Positions 9,367 to 18,657 are shown, counted from the first letter of the stretch. The stretch is DNA of 64,000 bases from JANQIO01 sp038746745 (GCA_038746745.1 JBCDKJ010000013.1:1-64000), one strand, 5' to 3'. Numbers and translations: made by a program. The notes: a model not told the origin generated them from the letters alone.

Positions 9367-10488
9367 ATGATCACCCGCTTTGATGACTACTGTATCCACC
9401 AGACCGCAGCGCCTGTCGCCGAACCTTCCCAGAGTGATCGCAATTTTTATGATCGTTATTGGATGAATGGTATGGACAGCGCGGGCAGCTACTTATTTGA
9501 AGCAGGTCTGGGCTTGTATCCTAACCGGCGCATCATGGATGCGCACTTCAGCATCTCGACCGGTGGCAAACAGTACGCATTTCATGGGTCACGTCGTGCC
9601 CCCAAAGAGCGTGATGAGACTGTGGTAGGCCCGTTATCGGTGACGGTGGTTAAGCCACTGCGGGAGTTCCGCCTGCAGCTTGCGCCGAATGAACACAACA
9701 TAAGCTGTGACCTCTTGTTTACCGCAGCCAGCGTGGCGCACGAAGAGCCGCAAAATATTATGTATGACGATGGCCACCTCATCATGCATAACACCCGCTT
9801 TACCCAGTTGGGCTACTGGCAGGGTTTTATCGAGATTGACGGCCAGCGCATTGAGGTCAACCGCGCCTACGGTGCACGCGACAAGTCCTGGGGGGTGCGA
9901 CCCGTGGGTGAGCCCCAGGGCGGCGCTCCCGGCCTGCTGAATCAGGAACCCGGTGTGTACTGGTGTTGGAATCCCATCAACTTTGGCGATGTCTGCACGC
10001 AAATGGGGACCTTCGAAGACCGGGATGGTCATCCGACTCAGGTCAGTGCGGACCTGTTGCCGCTATACGACACGCCCGAGTCTATTCCCGATGGAGAAGA
10101 CCCCGGCCAGATTCCGATGGTGGAGATTTCTCATACTATCCAATGGGAGACAGGCACTCGCAGGCCTGCGCATATGACACTCAACATGGCGGATCAGGCT
10201 GGCAACCGATACGACATCGAGATGGAGCCCGTATTGCGTTTTCAACTGATTGGTATCGGCTACAGTCACCCGCAGTGGGGACATGGCGTGTGGCAGGGAG
10301 AGTTGGAGACAGCGCGGGAGGAATGGGATCTGAATGCCATCGATCCTCTGGGTTATGAATTTATTCATGTGCACCACATGGTGCGAGCGCGTATGGGTGA
10401 TCGAGAGGGCATTGGCACCCTGGAAAACATTGTGATCGGCCGTCACGAGCGCTCCGGGTTTCGCGATCTGTTTGATGGGGCCGCCTAG
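9367..10488 (+). CDS. Conserved hypothetical protein, lipocalin/CrtC-like beta-rich fold suspected
   Basis: The 373-residue product starting MITRFDDYCIHQ is rich in aromatic and beta-prone segments (YDRYWMNGMDSAG, HFSISTGGKQYAF, GVYWCWNPINFGD) and has no signal peptide or membrane span. Its organisation recalls uncharacterised proteins near hydroxyneurosporene-synthase/AttH-like families; I cannot confirm this. ATG at 9367 has GGGAG 6 bases upstream; an in-frame ATG at 9298 would add 23 residues. No enzyme motif is evident. Similar proteins may act on terpenoid or lipid substrates, but that is only a guess. Confidence 0.7.
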   Translation: MITRFDDYCIHQTAAPVAEPSQSDRNFYDRYWMNGMDSAGSYLFEAGLGLYPNRRIMDAHFSISTGGKQYAFHGSRRAPKERDETVVGPLSVTVVKPLREFRLQLAPNEHNISCDLLFTAASVAHEEPQNIMYDDGHLIMHNTRFTQLGYWQGFIEIDGQRIEVNRAYGARDKSWGVRPVGEPQGGAPGLLNQEPGVYWCWNPINFGDVCTQMGTFEDRDGHPTQVSADLLPLYDTPESIPDGEDPGQIPMVEISHTIQWETGTRRPAHMTLNMADQAGNRYDIEMEPVLRFQLIGIGYSHPQWGHGVWQGELETAREEWDLNAIDPLGYEFIHVHHMVRARMGDREGIGTLENIVIGRHERSGFRDLFDGAA

Positions 10489-10591
10489 ACAGGTTATCGT
10501 TCAGACGCATAAGGGCGCCGAAGTCAGAAGTGGCAATAGGCGCGAGGACCTTCGCAGCTAGCCGTTATTTCCACGCCGTGATTCACATGCC

Positions 10592-10855
10592 ATGAGTAAG
10601 GAACAGGTACTAAACGATCTTTCTCGCCTACTGGATGAGGTAGACAGCCTGCCGCTCGATGCACCGGAGCGACAGCGCCTGCATGGGCTTATCAGCGATG
10701 TAGAGCAACATCTCGATGATGAAGTGGAGTCCCCCGCCGAGCTGGATATTGTTGATACCGTGGAAGAGTTGGCGACCCGCCTGGAAACGGACCACCCCGC
10801 TTTTATCGGCATACTGCGACGCGTCATGAATACGCTCTCCAGTATGGGTGTCTAA
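10592..10855 (+). CDS. Small acidic DUF4404-like protein
   Basis: An 87-residue helical, acidic protein beginning MSKEQVLNDLSRLLDEVDSL and ending LRRVMNTLSSMGV. Size and pattern match the short DUF4404 proteins found in pseudomonads and relatives, whose function is unknown. The adjacent spacers hold no other supported gene: 10489-10591 is featureless, and 10856-11025 is purine-rich with scattered GGATAAG-like motifs but no clean period. Confidence 0.7.
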   Translation: MSKEQVLNDLSRLLDEVDSLPLDAPERQRLHGLISDVEQHLDDEVESPAELDIVDTVEELATRLETDHPAFIGILRRVMNTLSSMGV

Positions 10856-11025
10856 CGTTTCCGTTTATAAACGTTCAGGGAATAAAGGATCTAGGTTTAA
10901 AGGCGCGGCTATGAAGGTTTCTTGCCTGAAGGATAAGGATCAGCGTAAGCGGTAGGGTAGCAATAAGGATAAGAGCCAGGACAAGAGTTAGGATGACAGT
11001 TAAACCAGTAAGAAAAAGAGAAGAG

Positions 11026-11388
11026 TCAAACGCTTACTTTGCCCTGAATGTCGCTAAAAATTGCATTGGTAATGCCGTTTACGCCGCGTAAGTCCTCTAT
11101 TGCGTTAAACGGGCGCGCATCCACAATATGCTGAGCGGTTACGGCACCGATGCGGGGCAACGACTGCAGTCGTGCCATACTCGCCGTATTAAGATTCACA
11201 GTAGCCGCCTCTTCAGCGGCGGATGTGCCTAACACATCTCTCTGCGCTGGCCGTTGTTCCAGCTTCGCCAGCAACTGGTTGACGGTAGTTTTCAGGCTGC
11301 GAGCGCGGTCATTACTCTCGGTGAGGTCCTGGTGAATAGTCCACAGCAGCCAGGCAATCAAAATCAGTAGCAGACTGTCAAAATCCAT
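11026..11388 (-). CDS. Membrane-anchored helix-hairpin-helix protein, ComEA-like
   Basis: A 120-residue protein with an N-terminal membrane anchor (SLLLILIAWLLWTIH), a coiled linker, and a C-terminal ComEA-type helix-hairpin-helix: VNLNTASMARLQSLPRIG, then TAQHIVDARPF and IEDLRGVNGI. Such modules bind DNA without sequence specificity. ComEA receptors are periplasmic, and the orientation here would allow that, but other HhH anchors exist. It is isolated on the minus strand. The 191 bp beyond its start (11389-11579) show nothing clear. Confidence 0.75.
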   Translation of the reverse strand: MDFDSLLLILIAWLLWTIHQDLTESNDRARSLKTTVNQLLAKLEQRPAQRDVLGTSAAEEAATVNLNTASMARLQSLPRIGAVTAQHIVDARPFNAIEDLRGVNGITNAIFSDIQGKVSV

Positions 11389-11579
11389 AGTGTCGCCTCA
11401 CATAAATTTTTGCACTGTTTGTATCGCACATATCGCCCGCATCGCTCCAGCCCGGCCGTTGCGTCTTTGCACATCGTATAGCACGGCACTTGTGAGCGGT
11501 GTTTGAAGCCTACCAGTCGGCCCTCCATGTTAAAACCGAGTGCCGGAATGGCCAGCGACTGTGACGTGCATTGGTCTGG

Positions 11580-12230
11580 CTAGCGCCAATCCAGTGGCGC
11601 TTTTTGCCAGTGCCTGCGCCAGGCGGCCTCAACCTTGTCAGAATACGTGCGACTTCCTGCGCTGCCATTGTAACGCGCTAGCGCCGTGCTCAGTCGACCT
11701 TGTTCCTGCTCAATGTAGAACTGCAGTATGCGACAGCCGTAGGACAGGTTGGTACGGACGTCGGTGAGATTGTCCTCTGGCCGTCCAATCTCCTCGCGCC
11801 AGAATGGCATCACCTGCATCAGGCCCTGGGCTCCCGAACGCGACACGGCAAAGCGCTCAAAGTGACTTTCCACTTCTATTACGGCGAGCACCAGTTCCGC
11901 CGGTAGCTGAGTCTCTTGCGAGTAGAAGTGCACCGCTTCGAGCAGCGCCAGCCTTTGATCGGGGTCGCCAATAAACGCTTCCATGCGACCAGACATGTCC
12001 AGCAGCCACACCTCTGCAGCAAAGCGATCCTCAAAGCTGCTGGCTCGGGAGATACTGCGCTCTAGAAATGCTCGCAGCTGTTTTTGTTCGCTGGCGTCAG
12101 ACTGAGCGCTACTGCTGAGCTGGGCGTCGGCTTCAGATCGCTGTGCCGCGGCGAGTTCGGGTTGCAGCGCCAGCAGGTTGCCCAGTGCAAGGCCCAATGC
12201 AAGGACTGTAAGCTGCGACGTACGCCGCAT
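11580..12230 (-). CDS. Lytic murein transglycosylase (SLT domain)
   Basis: A 216-residue exported protein: the N-terminus MRRTSQLTVLALGLALGNLL ends near AAAQ as a signal peptide. A C-terminal SLT lysozyme-like domain carries IEVESHFERFAVS with catalytic Glu about 121, then GAQGLMQVMPFW and the late ALARYNGS motif. It should cleave the MurNAc-GlcNAc bond to give 1,6-anhydro products. Its ATG lies one base after the proS stop, so it is translated from the proS transcript. Confidence 0.88.
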   Translation of the reverse strand: MRRTSQLTVLALGLALGNLLALQPELAAAQRSEADAQLSSSAQSDASEQKQLRAFLERSISRASSFEDRFAAEVWLLDMSGRMEAFIGDPDQRLALLEAVHFYSQETQLPAELVLAVIEVESHFERFAVSRSGAQGLMQVMPFWREEIGRPEDNLTDVRTNLSYGCRILQFYIEQEQGRLSTALARYNGSAGSRTYSDKVEAAWRRHWQKAPLDWR

Positions 12231-12231
12231 A

Positions 12232-13947
12232 TCAAGGGTTCACGCAATCCAGAATATGGGACAGTGCCTTCGCCTCGGAGATCAGGGTCGGCTCGCTATC
12301 GCGCCGTCCCTTGTATTCGAGCTTGCCGTCGGCAAGCGCTCTGTCGCCGATGACCAGTCGATGCGGAATGCCTATCAGCTCCATGTCGGCAAACTTGACG
12401 CCGGGACGCTCATTGCGGTCGTCCAGCAGCACTTCGATACCGTGTTCCGTCAGAGCCTGATACAGAGACTCTGCACATTCGGCGACAGCCTCGGATTTCT
12501 GCATATTGATCGGCACAATTGCAACCTGAAAAGGCGCCATCGCGTCGGGCCAGATAATGCCCTGCTCGTCGTGATTCTGTTCAATTGCGGCAGCGACAAT
12601 TCTGCTGACTCCGATGCCGTAACAACCCATAGATACCGTCGCGCTTTTGCCGGCCTCATCCAGCACCGTCGCGTCCATCGCTTCACTGTACTTGGTCCCC
12701 AGTTGAAAGATATGTCCGACTTCGATGCCGCGTTTGATTTCCAAATGGCCGCGCCCGTCCGGGCTGCTATCTCCAGTCTCGACGTTGCGCAGGTCGACAA
12801 CTTCCCCCAGCGTGCAATCCCGCGCCCAGTTAACGCCCAAAAAATGAAAGCCGTCGCGGTTGGCGCCGCAGCAGAAATCTGCCATGACAGCAGCGGCGCG
12901 GTCCACGAGAACAGGTATATCTATCCCGACCGGCCCCAAAGAACCCGGCGCACAGCCCAATGTTGTCTGAATGAGATCTGTGCTCGCAAATCGCAGGGGA
13001 ACTGCAACGCCCTCGAGCTTTTCTGCCTTGATCTCATTGAGTTGATGATCACCTCGCAGGACCAGCGCTATTAAGGGCGTGTCTTTTAGATCGCCTTCCA
13101 CCAACAGGGTTTTCAATGTCGTCTGCGGCGCGATGTCAAGCTGCTGGCAGAGGTCTTCGATGCTGTGTACACCGGGAGTCGCGACTTCGGCCATTGTCTC
13201 GCTGGGGGCGGGAGTTTCCACATCGGGTGCAATCGCCTCAGCCATCTCCACGTTAGCGGCGTAGTCGCTTTCCGTGCTGAAGGCGATTGCATCCTCACCG
13301 GCGTCGGCCAGAACATGGAACTCGTGAGAGCTGCTGCCACCTATCGAACCGGTGTCGGCGATGACGGCGCGGAAGTTGAGGCCTAAGCGAGTGAAAATTC
13401 GACTGTAAGCAGCAAACATGCCGTCATACGTGTCTTGCAGTGAGGCGGCATTGAGATGAAAGGAATAGGCATCCTTCATCAAAAACTCGCGAGACCGCAT
13501 GATGCCAAAGCGTGGACGGATCTCGTCGCGAAACTTGGTCTGTATCTGATAGAAGTTTGCGGGCAGTTGCCTGTAGCTTCTTATTTCATTGCGCACCAGA
13601 TCTGTGATGACCTCTTCATGAGTCGGCCCAAGACAAAAGGGGCGCGCGTGACGGTCTTCGAAGCGCAGAAGCTCTGGACCGTACTGTTGCCAGCGACCAG
13701 AGCTCTCCCACAACTCAGCCGGCTGTACCACTGGCATGCTGACTTCCTGGGCGCCGGCCCGATTCATTTCCTCCCGCACAATGCTCTCGACCTTGCGTAG
13801 CACCCGCAAACCCGTAGGCAACCAGGTATAAAGCCCTGAAGCCAGTTTGCGAATGAGGCCCGCCCGAATCATTAAGCGGTGGCTGGTGACTTCGGCGTCG
13901 GAGGGGGTTTCCTTCACGGTTGCCAATAAGAAGGAGCTTGTGCGCAT
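12232..13947 (-). CDS. proS: Prolyl-tRNA synthetase
   Basis: A 571-residue bacterial-type ProRS that charges tRNA-Pro. The class-II core is visible: motif 1 around GLRVLRKVESIVREEMNRAG, motif 2 with KFRDEIRPRFGIMRSREFLMKD, and motif 3 near MGCYGIGVSRIVAAAIEQ. The editing (INS) domain lies in between, and the C-terminal anticodon-binding part includes LLDDRNERPGVKFADMELIG. Length is normal. It is upstream of and nearly abutting the lytic transglycosylase, and divergent from the HU-like gene across 284 bp. Confidence 0.97.
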   Translation of the reverse strand: MRTSSFLLATVKETPSDAEVTSHRLMIRAGLIRKLASGLYTWLPTGLRVLRKVESIVREEMNRAGAQEVSMPVVQPAELWESSGRWQQYGPELLRFEDRHARPFCLGPTHEEVITDLVRNEIRSYRQLPANFYQIQTKFRDEIRPRFGIMRSREFLMKDAYSFHLNAASLQDTYDGMFAAYSRIFTRLGLNFRAVIADTGSIGGSSSHEFHVLADAGEDAIAFSTESDYAANVEMAEAIAPDVETPAPSETMAEVATPGVHSIEDLCQQLDIAPQTTLKTLLVEGDLKDTPLIALVLRGDHQLNEIKAEKLEGVAVPLRFASTDLIQTTLGCAPGSLGPVGIDIPVLVDRAAAVMADFCCGANRDGFHFLGVNWARDCTLGEVVDLRNVETGDSSPDGRGHLEIKRGIEVGHIFQLGTKYSEAMDATVLDEAGKSATVSMGCYGIGVSRIVAAAIEQNHDEQGIIWPDAMAPFQVAIVPINMQKSEAVAECAESLYQALTEHGIEVLLDDRNERPGVKFADMELIGIPHRLVIGDRALADGKLEYKGRRDSEPTLISEAKALSHILDCVNP

Positions 13948-14009
13948 CGCTGTGATGTCCAGTCAGAGGGAGCGCTATTTTACGTCTGTTGCAAAAAAAC
14001 TGTCGAGAT

Positions 14010-14033
14010 ATGCCTTGTTTCAAGGCATTTTTT
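14010..14033 (+). terminator. Terminator-like hairpin between divergent proS and the HU-like gene
   Basis: ATGCCTTG (14010-14017) pairs perfectly with CAAGGCAT (14021-14028) around a TTT loop and is followed by five T residues in the plus direction. No plus-strand gene ends here. It could end a short antisense or small RNA starting inside proS, insulate the two divergent units, or form a hairpin in the proS leader. Confidence 0.6.
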
Positions 14034-14074
14034 GCCGACAGGCCAAATAAATATCGTATTTTAAGGTGCAAGCC

Positions 14075-14103
14075 TTGTATTAGCCGGGACCATGATTTAT
14101 ACA
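14075..14103 (+). promoter_or_regulatory. Putative promoter of the HU-like gene
   Basis: TTGTAT (14075-14080) and TATACA (14098-14103) are separated by 17 bp, about 130 bp before the HU-like start codon. The rest of the 13948-14231 spacer contains the upstream hairpin and no gene. The hexamers are imperfect, so confidence is modest. Confidence 0.4.
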
Positions 14104-14231
14104 GTGTTCAGGCGCCACAGCGGTGGTTGACCTGGCCCTGTTTCTTAGCGGCATTACTAGCAAAATACGCTTAAAAACAGGAATAAAATCCACACGACGA
14201 TCTCCTAGCGAACAGGAAGGACCACTTAAAC

Positions 14232-14759
14232 ATGGCTACGAAAAAAGCAGCGGTGAAGAAAAAGGCTCCTGCCAAGAAGAAGGCTCCGGCCAAGAAAAAG
14301 GCAGTTGCTAAAAAGGCTCCAGCCAAGAAAAAGGTAGCGGCCAAAAAGGCGCCAGCCAAAAAGAAGGCGGTAGCCAAGAAGAAGGCTCCAGCCAAGAAAA
14401 AGGCGCCAGCTAAAAAGGCAGCTCCCGTCGCGAAGGCCGCTCCGGCCCTCAAGACCAAAATGACGAAAAGCCAAATTGTAGGCTCTATCTCTGACACCAC
14501 GGGTCTAAGTAAAAAGCAGGTGGCAGACGTTATGGACGAGCTGGAAATGCTGATTGAGCGTAGCATCAAGAAGCGCAGCATTGGCGAGTTCACCCTGCCT
14601 GGTCTTATGAAGATCACCACGGTGAAAAAGCCGGCACGCAAGGCGCGTAAGGGTATTAATCCCTTCACGGGCGAGCCCACAGTGTTTGCAGCCAAGCCTG
14701 CCAGCGTTGCGGTAAAAGTGCGTCCGCTGAAAAAGATGAAGGAGTTCGCAGACTCCTGA
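14232..14759 (+). CDS. HU-family DNA-binding protein with N-terminal Lys/Ala/Pro-rich histone-H1-like tail
   Basis: A 175-residue protein. Residues 1 to about 75 are a low-complexity tail built from AKKKAP/AKKAP repeats, like eukaryotic H1 tails and bacterial AlgP. Residues ~78-165 form an HU/IHF-type domain: KSQIVGSISDTTGLSKKQVADVMDEL, then GEFTLPGLMKITTVKKPARKARKG with a GINPFTGEP arm. The tail precedes the HU domain, the reverse of mycobacterial HupB. It should compact or bridge DNA. Two GC hairpins follow. At DNA level the tail is itself a repeat and prone to length change. Confidence 0.9.
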   Translation: MATKKAAVKKKAPAKKKAPAKKKAVAKKAPAKKKVAAKKAPAKKKAVAKKKAPAKKKAPAKKAAPVAKAAPALKTKMTKSQIVGSISDTTGLSKKQVADVMDELEMLIERSIKKRSIGEFTLPGLMKITTVKKPARKARKGINPFTGEPTVFAAKPASVAVKVRPLKKMKEFADS

Positions 14760-14819
14760 TCTGTTGACGAGCGCGCTTACGCAGTAGGCATCGCGTACAG
14801 CGCGTATCGTCAAGAGCAT

Positions 14820-14879
14820 ATGCCGCCGTCGTGTGGCGGCGGCACAGCCTCCTCCCCGGTGCTGCGTCATCACGCAGCA
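14820..14879 (+). terminator. Two GC-rich hairpins after the HU-like gene
   Basis: TGCCGCC at 14821-14827 can pair with GGCGGCA near 14837-14843. TGCTGCGT (14860-14867) pairs perfectly with ACGCAGCA (14872-14879) around CATC. Neither has a long T tract, so termination efficiency is uncertain. The remainder of the 14760-15092 spacer shows only a TAAAAT element at 15044-15049 as a possible -10 for the next operon. Confidence 0.45.
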
Positions 14880-15092
14880 TCACCTAGCCCCTCCGGCGCT
14901 TCTTCCTGCCACACTAATCAAGTGTTTTTGAATAGGATCGCCGCGACGTCGCTAATGCCAGAACAGACAGCTCGCCGAAGTGAACAAGCCGACCAGGCAG
15001 CGGTTTGTCAGCCTAACGGCTACCTCGCTGCTGGGAATTAGGCTAAAATCCGCGCCCGTTTTGACCTTCTCAATACAGATACGCAAGAAACC

Positions 15093-15452
15093 ATGCCGAT
15101 CTATGAATATCAGTGCCAGGCGTGTCACTTCGAACTGGAAGCGCTGCAAAAGATTAGTGACGAACCACTGCGCGATTGCCCAGAGTGCGGGTCTCCTTCG
15201 CTACGGAAGAAAGTGTCGGCGGCAGCATTCAGGCTGAAGGGCGGCGGCTGGTACGAAACGGATTTCAAGACGGGCGGGAAAAAGAATCTTGCCGGCGATA
15301 AGGCCGCTTCCGGTGGCGATGGCAACAGCTCTGCCAGTGACGCTCAGTCTGGCAGCAGTGCAGCTAGTGGCACGCCCAGTAGCAATGCCGGGAAGACAGA
15401 TACCAGCGTTGCCGGGAAAAGCACAGGCTCGAATTCCAAAGCGGCCGACTGA
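15093..15452 (+). CDS. FmdB-type zinc ribbon protein
   Basis: A 119-residue protein beginning MPIYEYQCQACHFELEALQK with a second Cys pair in DCPECGSPSLRKKVSAAAF, the hallmark of the FmdB/CxxC-CxxC putative regulatory family. The C-terminal half is a disordered Ser/Gly/Ala/Asp tail, often seen in this family. It lies 38 bp upstream of aspS, the usual place in gammaproteobacteria. Biochemical function is unknown. Confidence 0.88.
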   Translation: MPIYEYQCQACHFELEALQKISDEPLRDCPECGSPSLRKKVSAAAFRLKGGGWYETDFKTGGKKNLAGDKAASGGDGNSSASDAQSGSSAASGTPSSNAGKTDTSVAGKSTGSNSKAAD

Positions 15453-15490
15453 AGGCTACAACTCCCCAAACCTCCTATCAGGACGACTCT

Positions 15491-17305
15491 ATGCGCACCC
15501 ACTATTGTGGTGACCTGACCACTGCCAACATTGATGAGACTGTCACGCTGTGTGGCTGGGTGGATCGCCGCCGCGATCATGGCGGAGTGATTTTTCTCGA
15601 CTTGCGTGATCGCGAAGGCATCGTACAGGTTGTATTCGATCCCGATACGGAAGAACATTTTGAGCGTGCCGACCGCGTTCGCAGTGAATATGTTCTCTGT
15701 GTCAGCGGTCGCGTGCGCGCTCGCGGAGAAGGTACGGTCAATCCTAATATGAGGACTGGCGAAATTGAGGTGCTGGGAAAGACTCTTGAGATTCTCAGTA
15801 GCGCCGAGACACCGCCTTTTCAGCTTGATGAATATACTGCAGTTGGCGAGGACGTCCGTCTCAAGTACCGGTATATGGACTTGCGCCGGCATGAGATGCA
15901 GGCGCGATTCATTGCGCGCTCCCGGATTACCCAGGCCGTCCGTAACTTCCTTGACGGTGAGGGCTTCCTGGACATGGAGACACCTATCCTCACACGCGCT
16001 ACGCCAGAGGGCGCCCGCGACTATCTGGTACCCAGTCGCACCCACCCCGGAGAGTTTTTTGCGCTGCCGCAATCGCCCCAGTTGTTTAAGCAGCTACTCA
16101 TGGTCTCCGGCTTTGATCGGTACTATCAGATCGCAAAGTGTTTTCGCGACGAAGATCTGCGTGCGGATCGACAGCCCGAGTTCACACAGATTGATATCGA
16201 GGCGTCCTTTACCGACGAAGCGGAAATCATGGATGTCGCGGAGCGTATGATGCGCCACCTGTTTTCTGAGGTTTTAGAGGAGACACTACCGCCGTTCCCC
16301 CATATGACCTGGCATGAGGCTATGGAGCGCTACGGGTCGGATAAACCGGATCTTCGTATTCCTCTGGAGCTGGTCAGCATTGATGACCTTATGACCGAGG
16401 TCGAATTCAAGGTATTCAACGGGCCTGCGGTAGACCCTGCCGGTCGCGTGGCAGCGCTGCGCGTTCCCGGTGGCGCCAGCATCAGCCGCAAAGAGATTGA
16501 TGACTACACCAGCTACATCTCGCAGTTCGGTGCGCGAGGGCTTGCCTGGATCAAGGTGAATGATCTCGCCGCTGGTACTGAGGGGCTACAGTCACCGATT
16601 CTAAAGTTCATGCCGGACCCGGTTATACAAGCCCTGATGCAACGGCTCGGTGCGGCAGACGGCGACATAGTTTTCTTTGGTGCTGATAAGACCCGCGTCG
16701 TCAACGACTCTCTGGGCGCGCTGCGAACGCGTGTTGGTCATGATCTGAATCTGGTCGCGGAGGGCTGGGCGCCGCTGTGGGTCGTCGATTTCCCCATGTT
16801 CGAAGAGGTCGACGGTGGCCTCACGCCGCTGCACCATCCCTTCACTGCGCCATCCTGTGATCTGGATACCCTGCGCACTGCGCCGGAGCAGGCCCTTTCC
16901 AGGGCCTACGATATGGTCCTCAACGGCACGGAACTGGGCGGTGGTTCCATCCGCATACACAGTCGGGACACGCAGTGGGCCGTGCTTGAAATTCTGGGAA
17001 TTGGTGCTGAGGAAGCGCAAGACAAATTTGGCTTTCTGCTGGATGCGCTCAAATATGGCGCACCCCCGCATGGTGGCATCGCTTTCGGGCTCGACCGCAT
17101 CATTATGTGGATGACGGGTGCCACATCAATTCGCGATGTCATCGCCTTTCCCAAAACCCAGTCAGCCGCCTGCGTAATGACGAATGCTCCTGGTACTGTA
17201 GACGCACAGCAGCTACGCGAACTCAATCTGCGGCTGCGTGAGACTCCCAAAGCCGAGCGCGCCGGCGGCAGCGACGACGCGGTGGCGGGTGATGGCAAAG
17301 AGTAA
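15491..17305 (+). CDS. aspS: Aspartyl-tRNA synthetase
   Basis: A 604-residue bacterial AspRS that charges tRNA-Asp. It has the N-terminal OB fold (MRTHYCGDLTTANIDETVTL, GWVDRRRDHGGVIFLDLRDR), class-II motif 2 (CFRDEDLRADRQPEFTQIDIE), the bacterial GAD insertion in the middle, and motif 3 (GIAFGLDRIIMWMTG). Length fits the bacterial type. An Asp-only or Asp/Asn (non-discriminating) specificity cannot be decided here. It is followed by yebC after 19 bp. Confidence 0.97.
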   Translation: MRTHYCGDLTTANIDETVTLCGWVDRRRDHGGVIFLDLRDREGIVQVVFDPDTEEHFERADRVRSEYVLCVSGRVRARGEGTVNPNMRTGEIEVLGKTLEILSSAETPPFQLDEYTAVGEDVRLKYRYMDLRRHEMQARFIARSRITQAVRNFLDGEGFLDMETPILTRATPEGARDYLVPSRTHPGEFFALPQSPQLFKQLLMVSGFDRYYQIAKCFRDEDLRADRQPEFTQIDIEASFTDEAEIMDVAERMMRHLFSEVLEETLPPFPHMTWHEAMERYGSDKPDLRIPLELVSIDDLMTEVEFKVFNGPAVDPAGRVAALRVPGGASISRKEIDDYTSYISQFGARGLAWIKVNDLAAGTEGLQSPILKFMPDPVIQALMQRLGAADGDIVFFGADKTRVVNDSLGALRTRVGHDLNLVAEGWAPLWVVDFPMFEEVDGGLTPLHHPFTAPSCDLDTLRTAPEQALSRAYDMVLNGTELGGGSIRIHSRDTQWAVLEILGIGAEEAQDKFGFLLDALKYGAPPHGGIAFGLDRIIMWMTGATSIRDVIAFPKTQSAACVMTNAPGTVDAQQLRELNLRLRETPKAERAGGSDDAVAGDGKE

Positions 17306-17324
17306 GTCCGGGGAGAGCTGAGCC

Positions 17325-18071
17325 ATGGCAGGACACAGTAAATGGGCCAATATCAAGCATCGCAAGGCAGCGCAGGATGCCAAGCGTGGCAAGATGTTCA
17401 CCAAGCTGATCCGCGAGCTGGTCGTTGCCGCCAAGCAGGGCGGGCCTGAGCCCGCTGATAACCCGCGACTGCGCGCCGCGGTGGACAAGGCGCTAGGGTC
17501 TAACATGACCCGCGACACCATTGACCGCGCCATCGCTCGCGGTGCTGGCACTAGTGATAGCGATGATATGGAGGAGCTGACCTATGAAGGCTATGCCCCC
17601 GGTGGCGTTGCTGTCTTGATAGAAGCCATGACGGACAACCGCAACCGCACCGTGGCGGAAGTGCGTCATGCCTTCAGCAAGCGCGGTGGCAATCTGGGCA
17701 CAGATGGCTCCGTTGCCTACCTTTTCAGCCGCAAGGGGCAGCTCTCCTTTGCCGCAGGCACAGACGAAGAAGCCGTTATGGAAGTCGCCCTGGACGCGGG
17801 TGCTGAAGATATAGACACGCTGGACGACGGCAGCGTCGAAGTGATTACGCCCTGGGAAGATTTTTCCGCGGTTAAACTGGCACTGGACCAAGCGGGCCTC
17901 GCCTGTGAGAACGGTGAAGTCACAATGATTGCATCAACCACCGTAGAGCTGGACTTCCGTGGCGCTGAAAGCATTATGGCGCTGGTGGACGCTTTGGAAG
18001 ACCTGGACGACGTGCAGAATGTTTACACCAACGCGGATATTCCCGAAGCGGTACTCGCCGCGATGGAATAA
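17325..18071 (+). CDS. yebC: YebC/PmpR family protein
   Basis: A 248-residue protein starting MAGHSKWANIKHRKAAQDAKR, the family signature, with NPRLRAAVDKALGSNMTRDTIDRAIARG and the GGVAVLIEAMTDNRNRT segment. YebC-type proteins are described as transcriptional regulators and as ribosome-associated factors that help at proline stretches. It sits in the conserved aspS-yebC-ruvC order. Confidence 0.95.
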   Translation: MAGHSKWANIKHRKAAQDAKRGKMFTKLIRELVVAAKQGGPEPADNPRLRAAVDKALGSNMTRDTIDRAIARGAGTSDSDDMEELTYEGYAPGGVAVLIEAMTDNRNRTVAEVRHAFSKRGGNLGTDGSVAYLFSRKGQLSFAAGTDEEAVMEVALDAGAEDIDTLDDGSVEVITPWEDFSAVKLALDQAGLACENGEVTMIASTTVELDFRGAESIMALVDALEDLDDVQNVYTNADIPEAVLAAME

Positions 18072-18150
18072 ACAGCCCCGCCTGCTTCCCGACATTCCAT
18101 TCGATGGATGACTCCGCGATAATGCGGTCTGGCAGGCATCGGACATACCT

Positions 18151-18657
18151 ATGGCGCTGATTCTGGGCATTGATCCAGGCTCGCAGAAAACCGGTTTTGG
18201 CATCATCTCCCATGTTTCAGGGAGCAGTGAATATGTCACCAGCGGCGTGATTCGCCTGCCGCGCGCAGGACTTCCCGAGCGCCTCAAAATTATCCATGAC
18301 AGCGTCTCGGAAATCATTGCGCAACACACGCCACAAGAATTCGCCATTGAAGAGGTGTTCCTGGCTCGAGACGCAAAAGCGGCCATAAAACTGGGTCAGG
18401 CCCGTGGTGCCGCTATCGTTGCCGCCGTCAATCACGGTTTGCCGGTATATGAGTATGCGGCCAAGTCGATAAAGCAGGCGGTAGTCGGCACCGGTGGCGC
18501 GGACAAGGCTCAGGTACAGCACATGGTGGTGAGGTTGTTGAACCTGCCTGCAGCGCCGGCCGAAGATGCCGCCGACGCACTGGCCGCTGCGATCTGTCAT
18601 GCCCATACGCAGCAAGCGCTGGTGCGACAGGCGCGCAGTCGCCGCCGGGGGCTGTGA
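18151..18657 (+). CDS. ruvC: Holliday junction resolvase RuvC
   Basis: A 168-residue endonuclease that cuts Holliday junctions symmetrically. The first catalytic Asp is in LGIDPGSQKTGFG (Asp7). The Glu is in AIEEVF, and the C-terminal acidic pair in AEDAADALAAAICH. Length is close to E. coli RuvC. It precedes ruvA and ruvB. Confidence 0.95.
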   Translation: MALILGIDPGSQKTGFGIISHVSGSSEYVTSGVIRLPRAGLPERLKIIHDSVSEIIAQHTPQEFAIEEVFLARDAKAAIKLGQARGAAIVAAVNHGLPVYEYAAKSIKQAVVGTGGADKAQVQHMVVRLLNLPAAPAEDAADALAAAICHAHTQQALVRQARSRRRGL

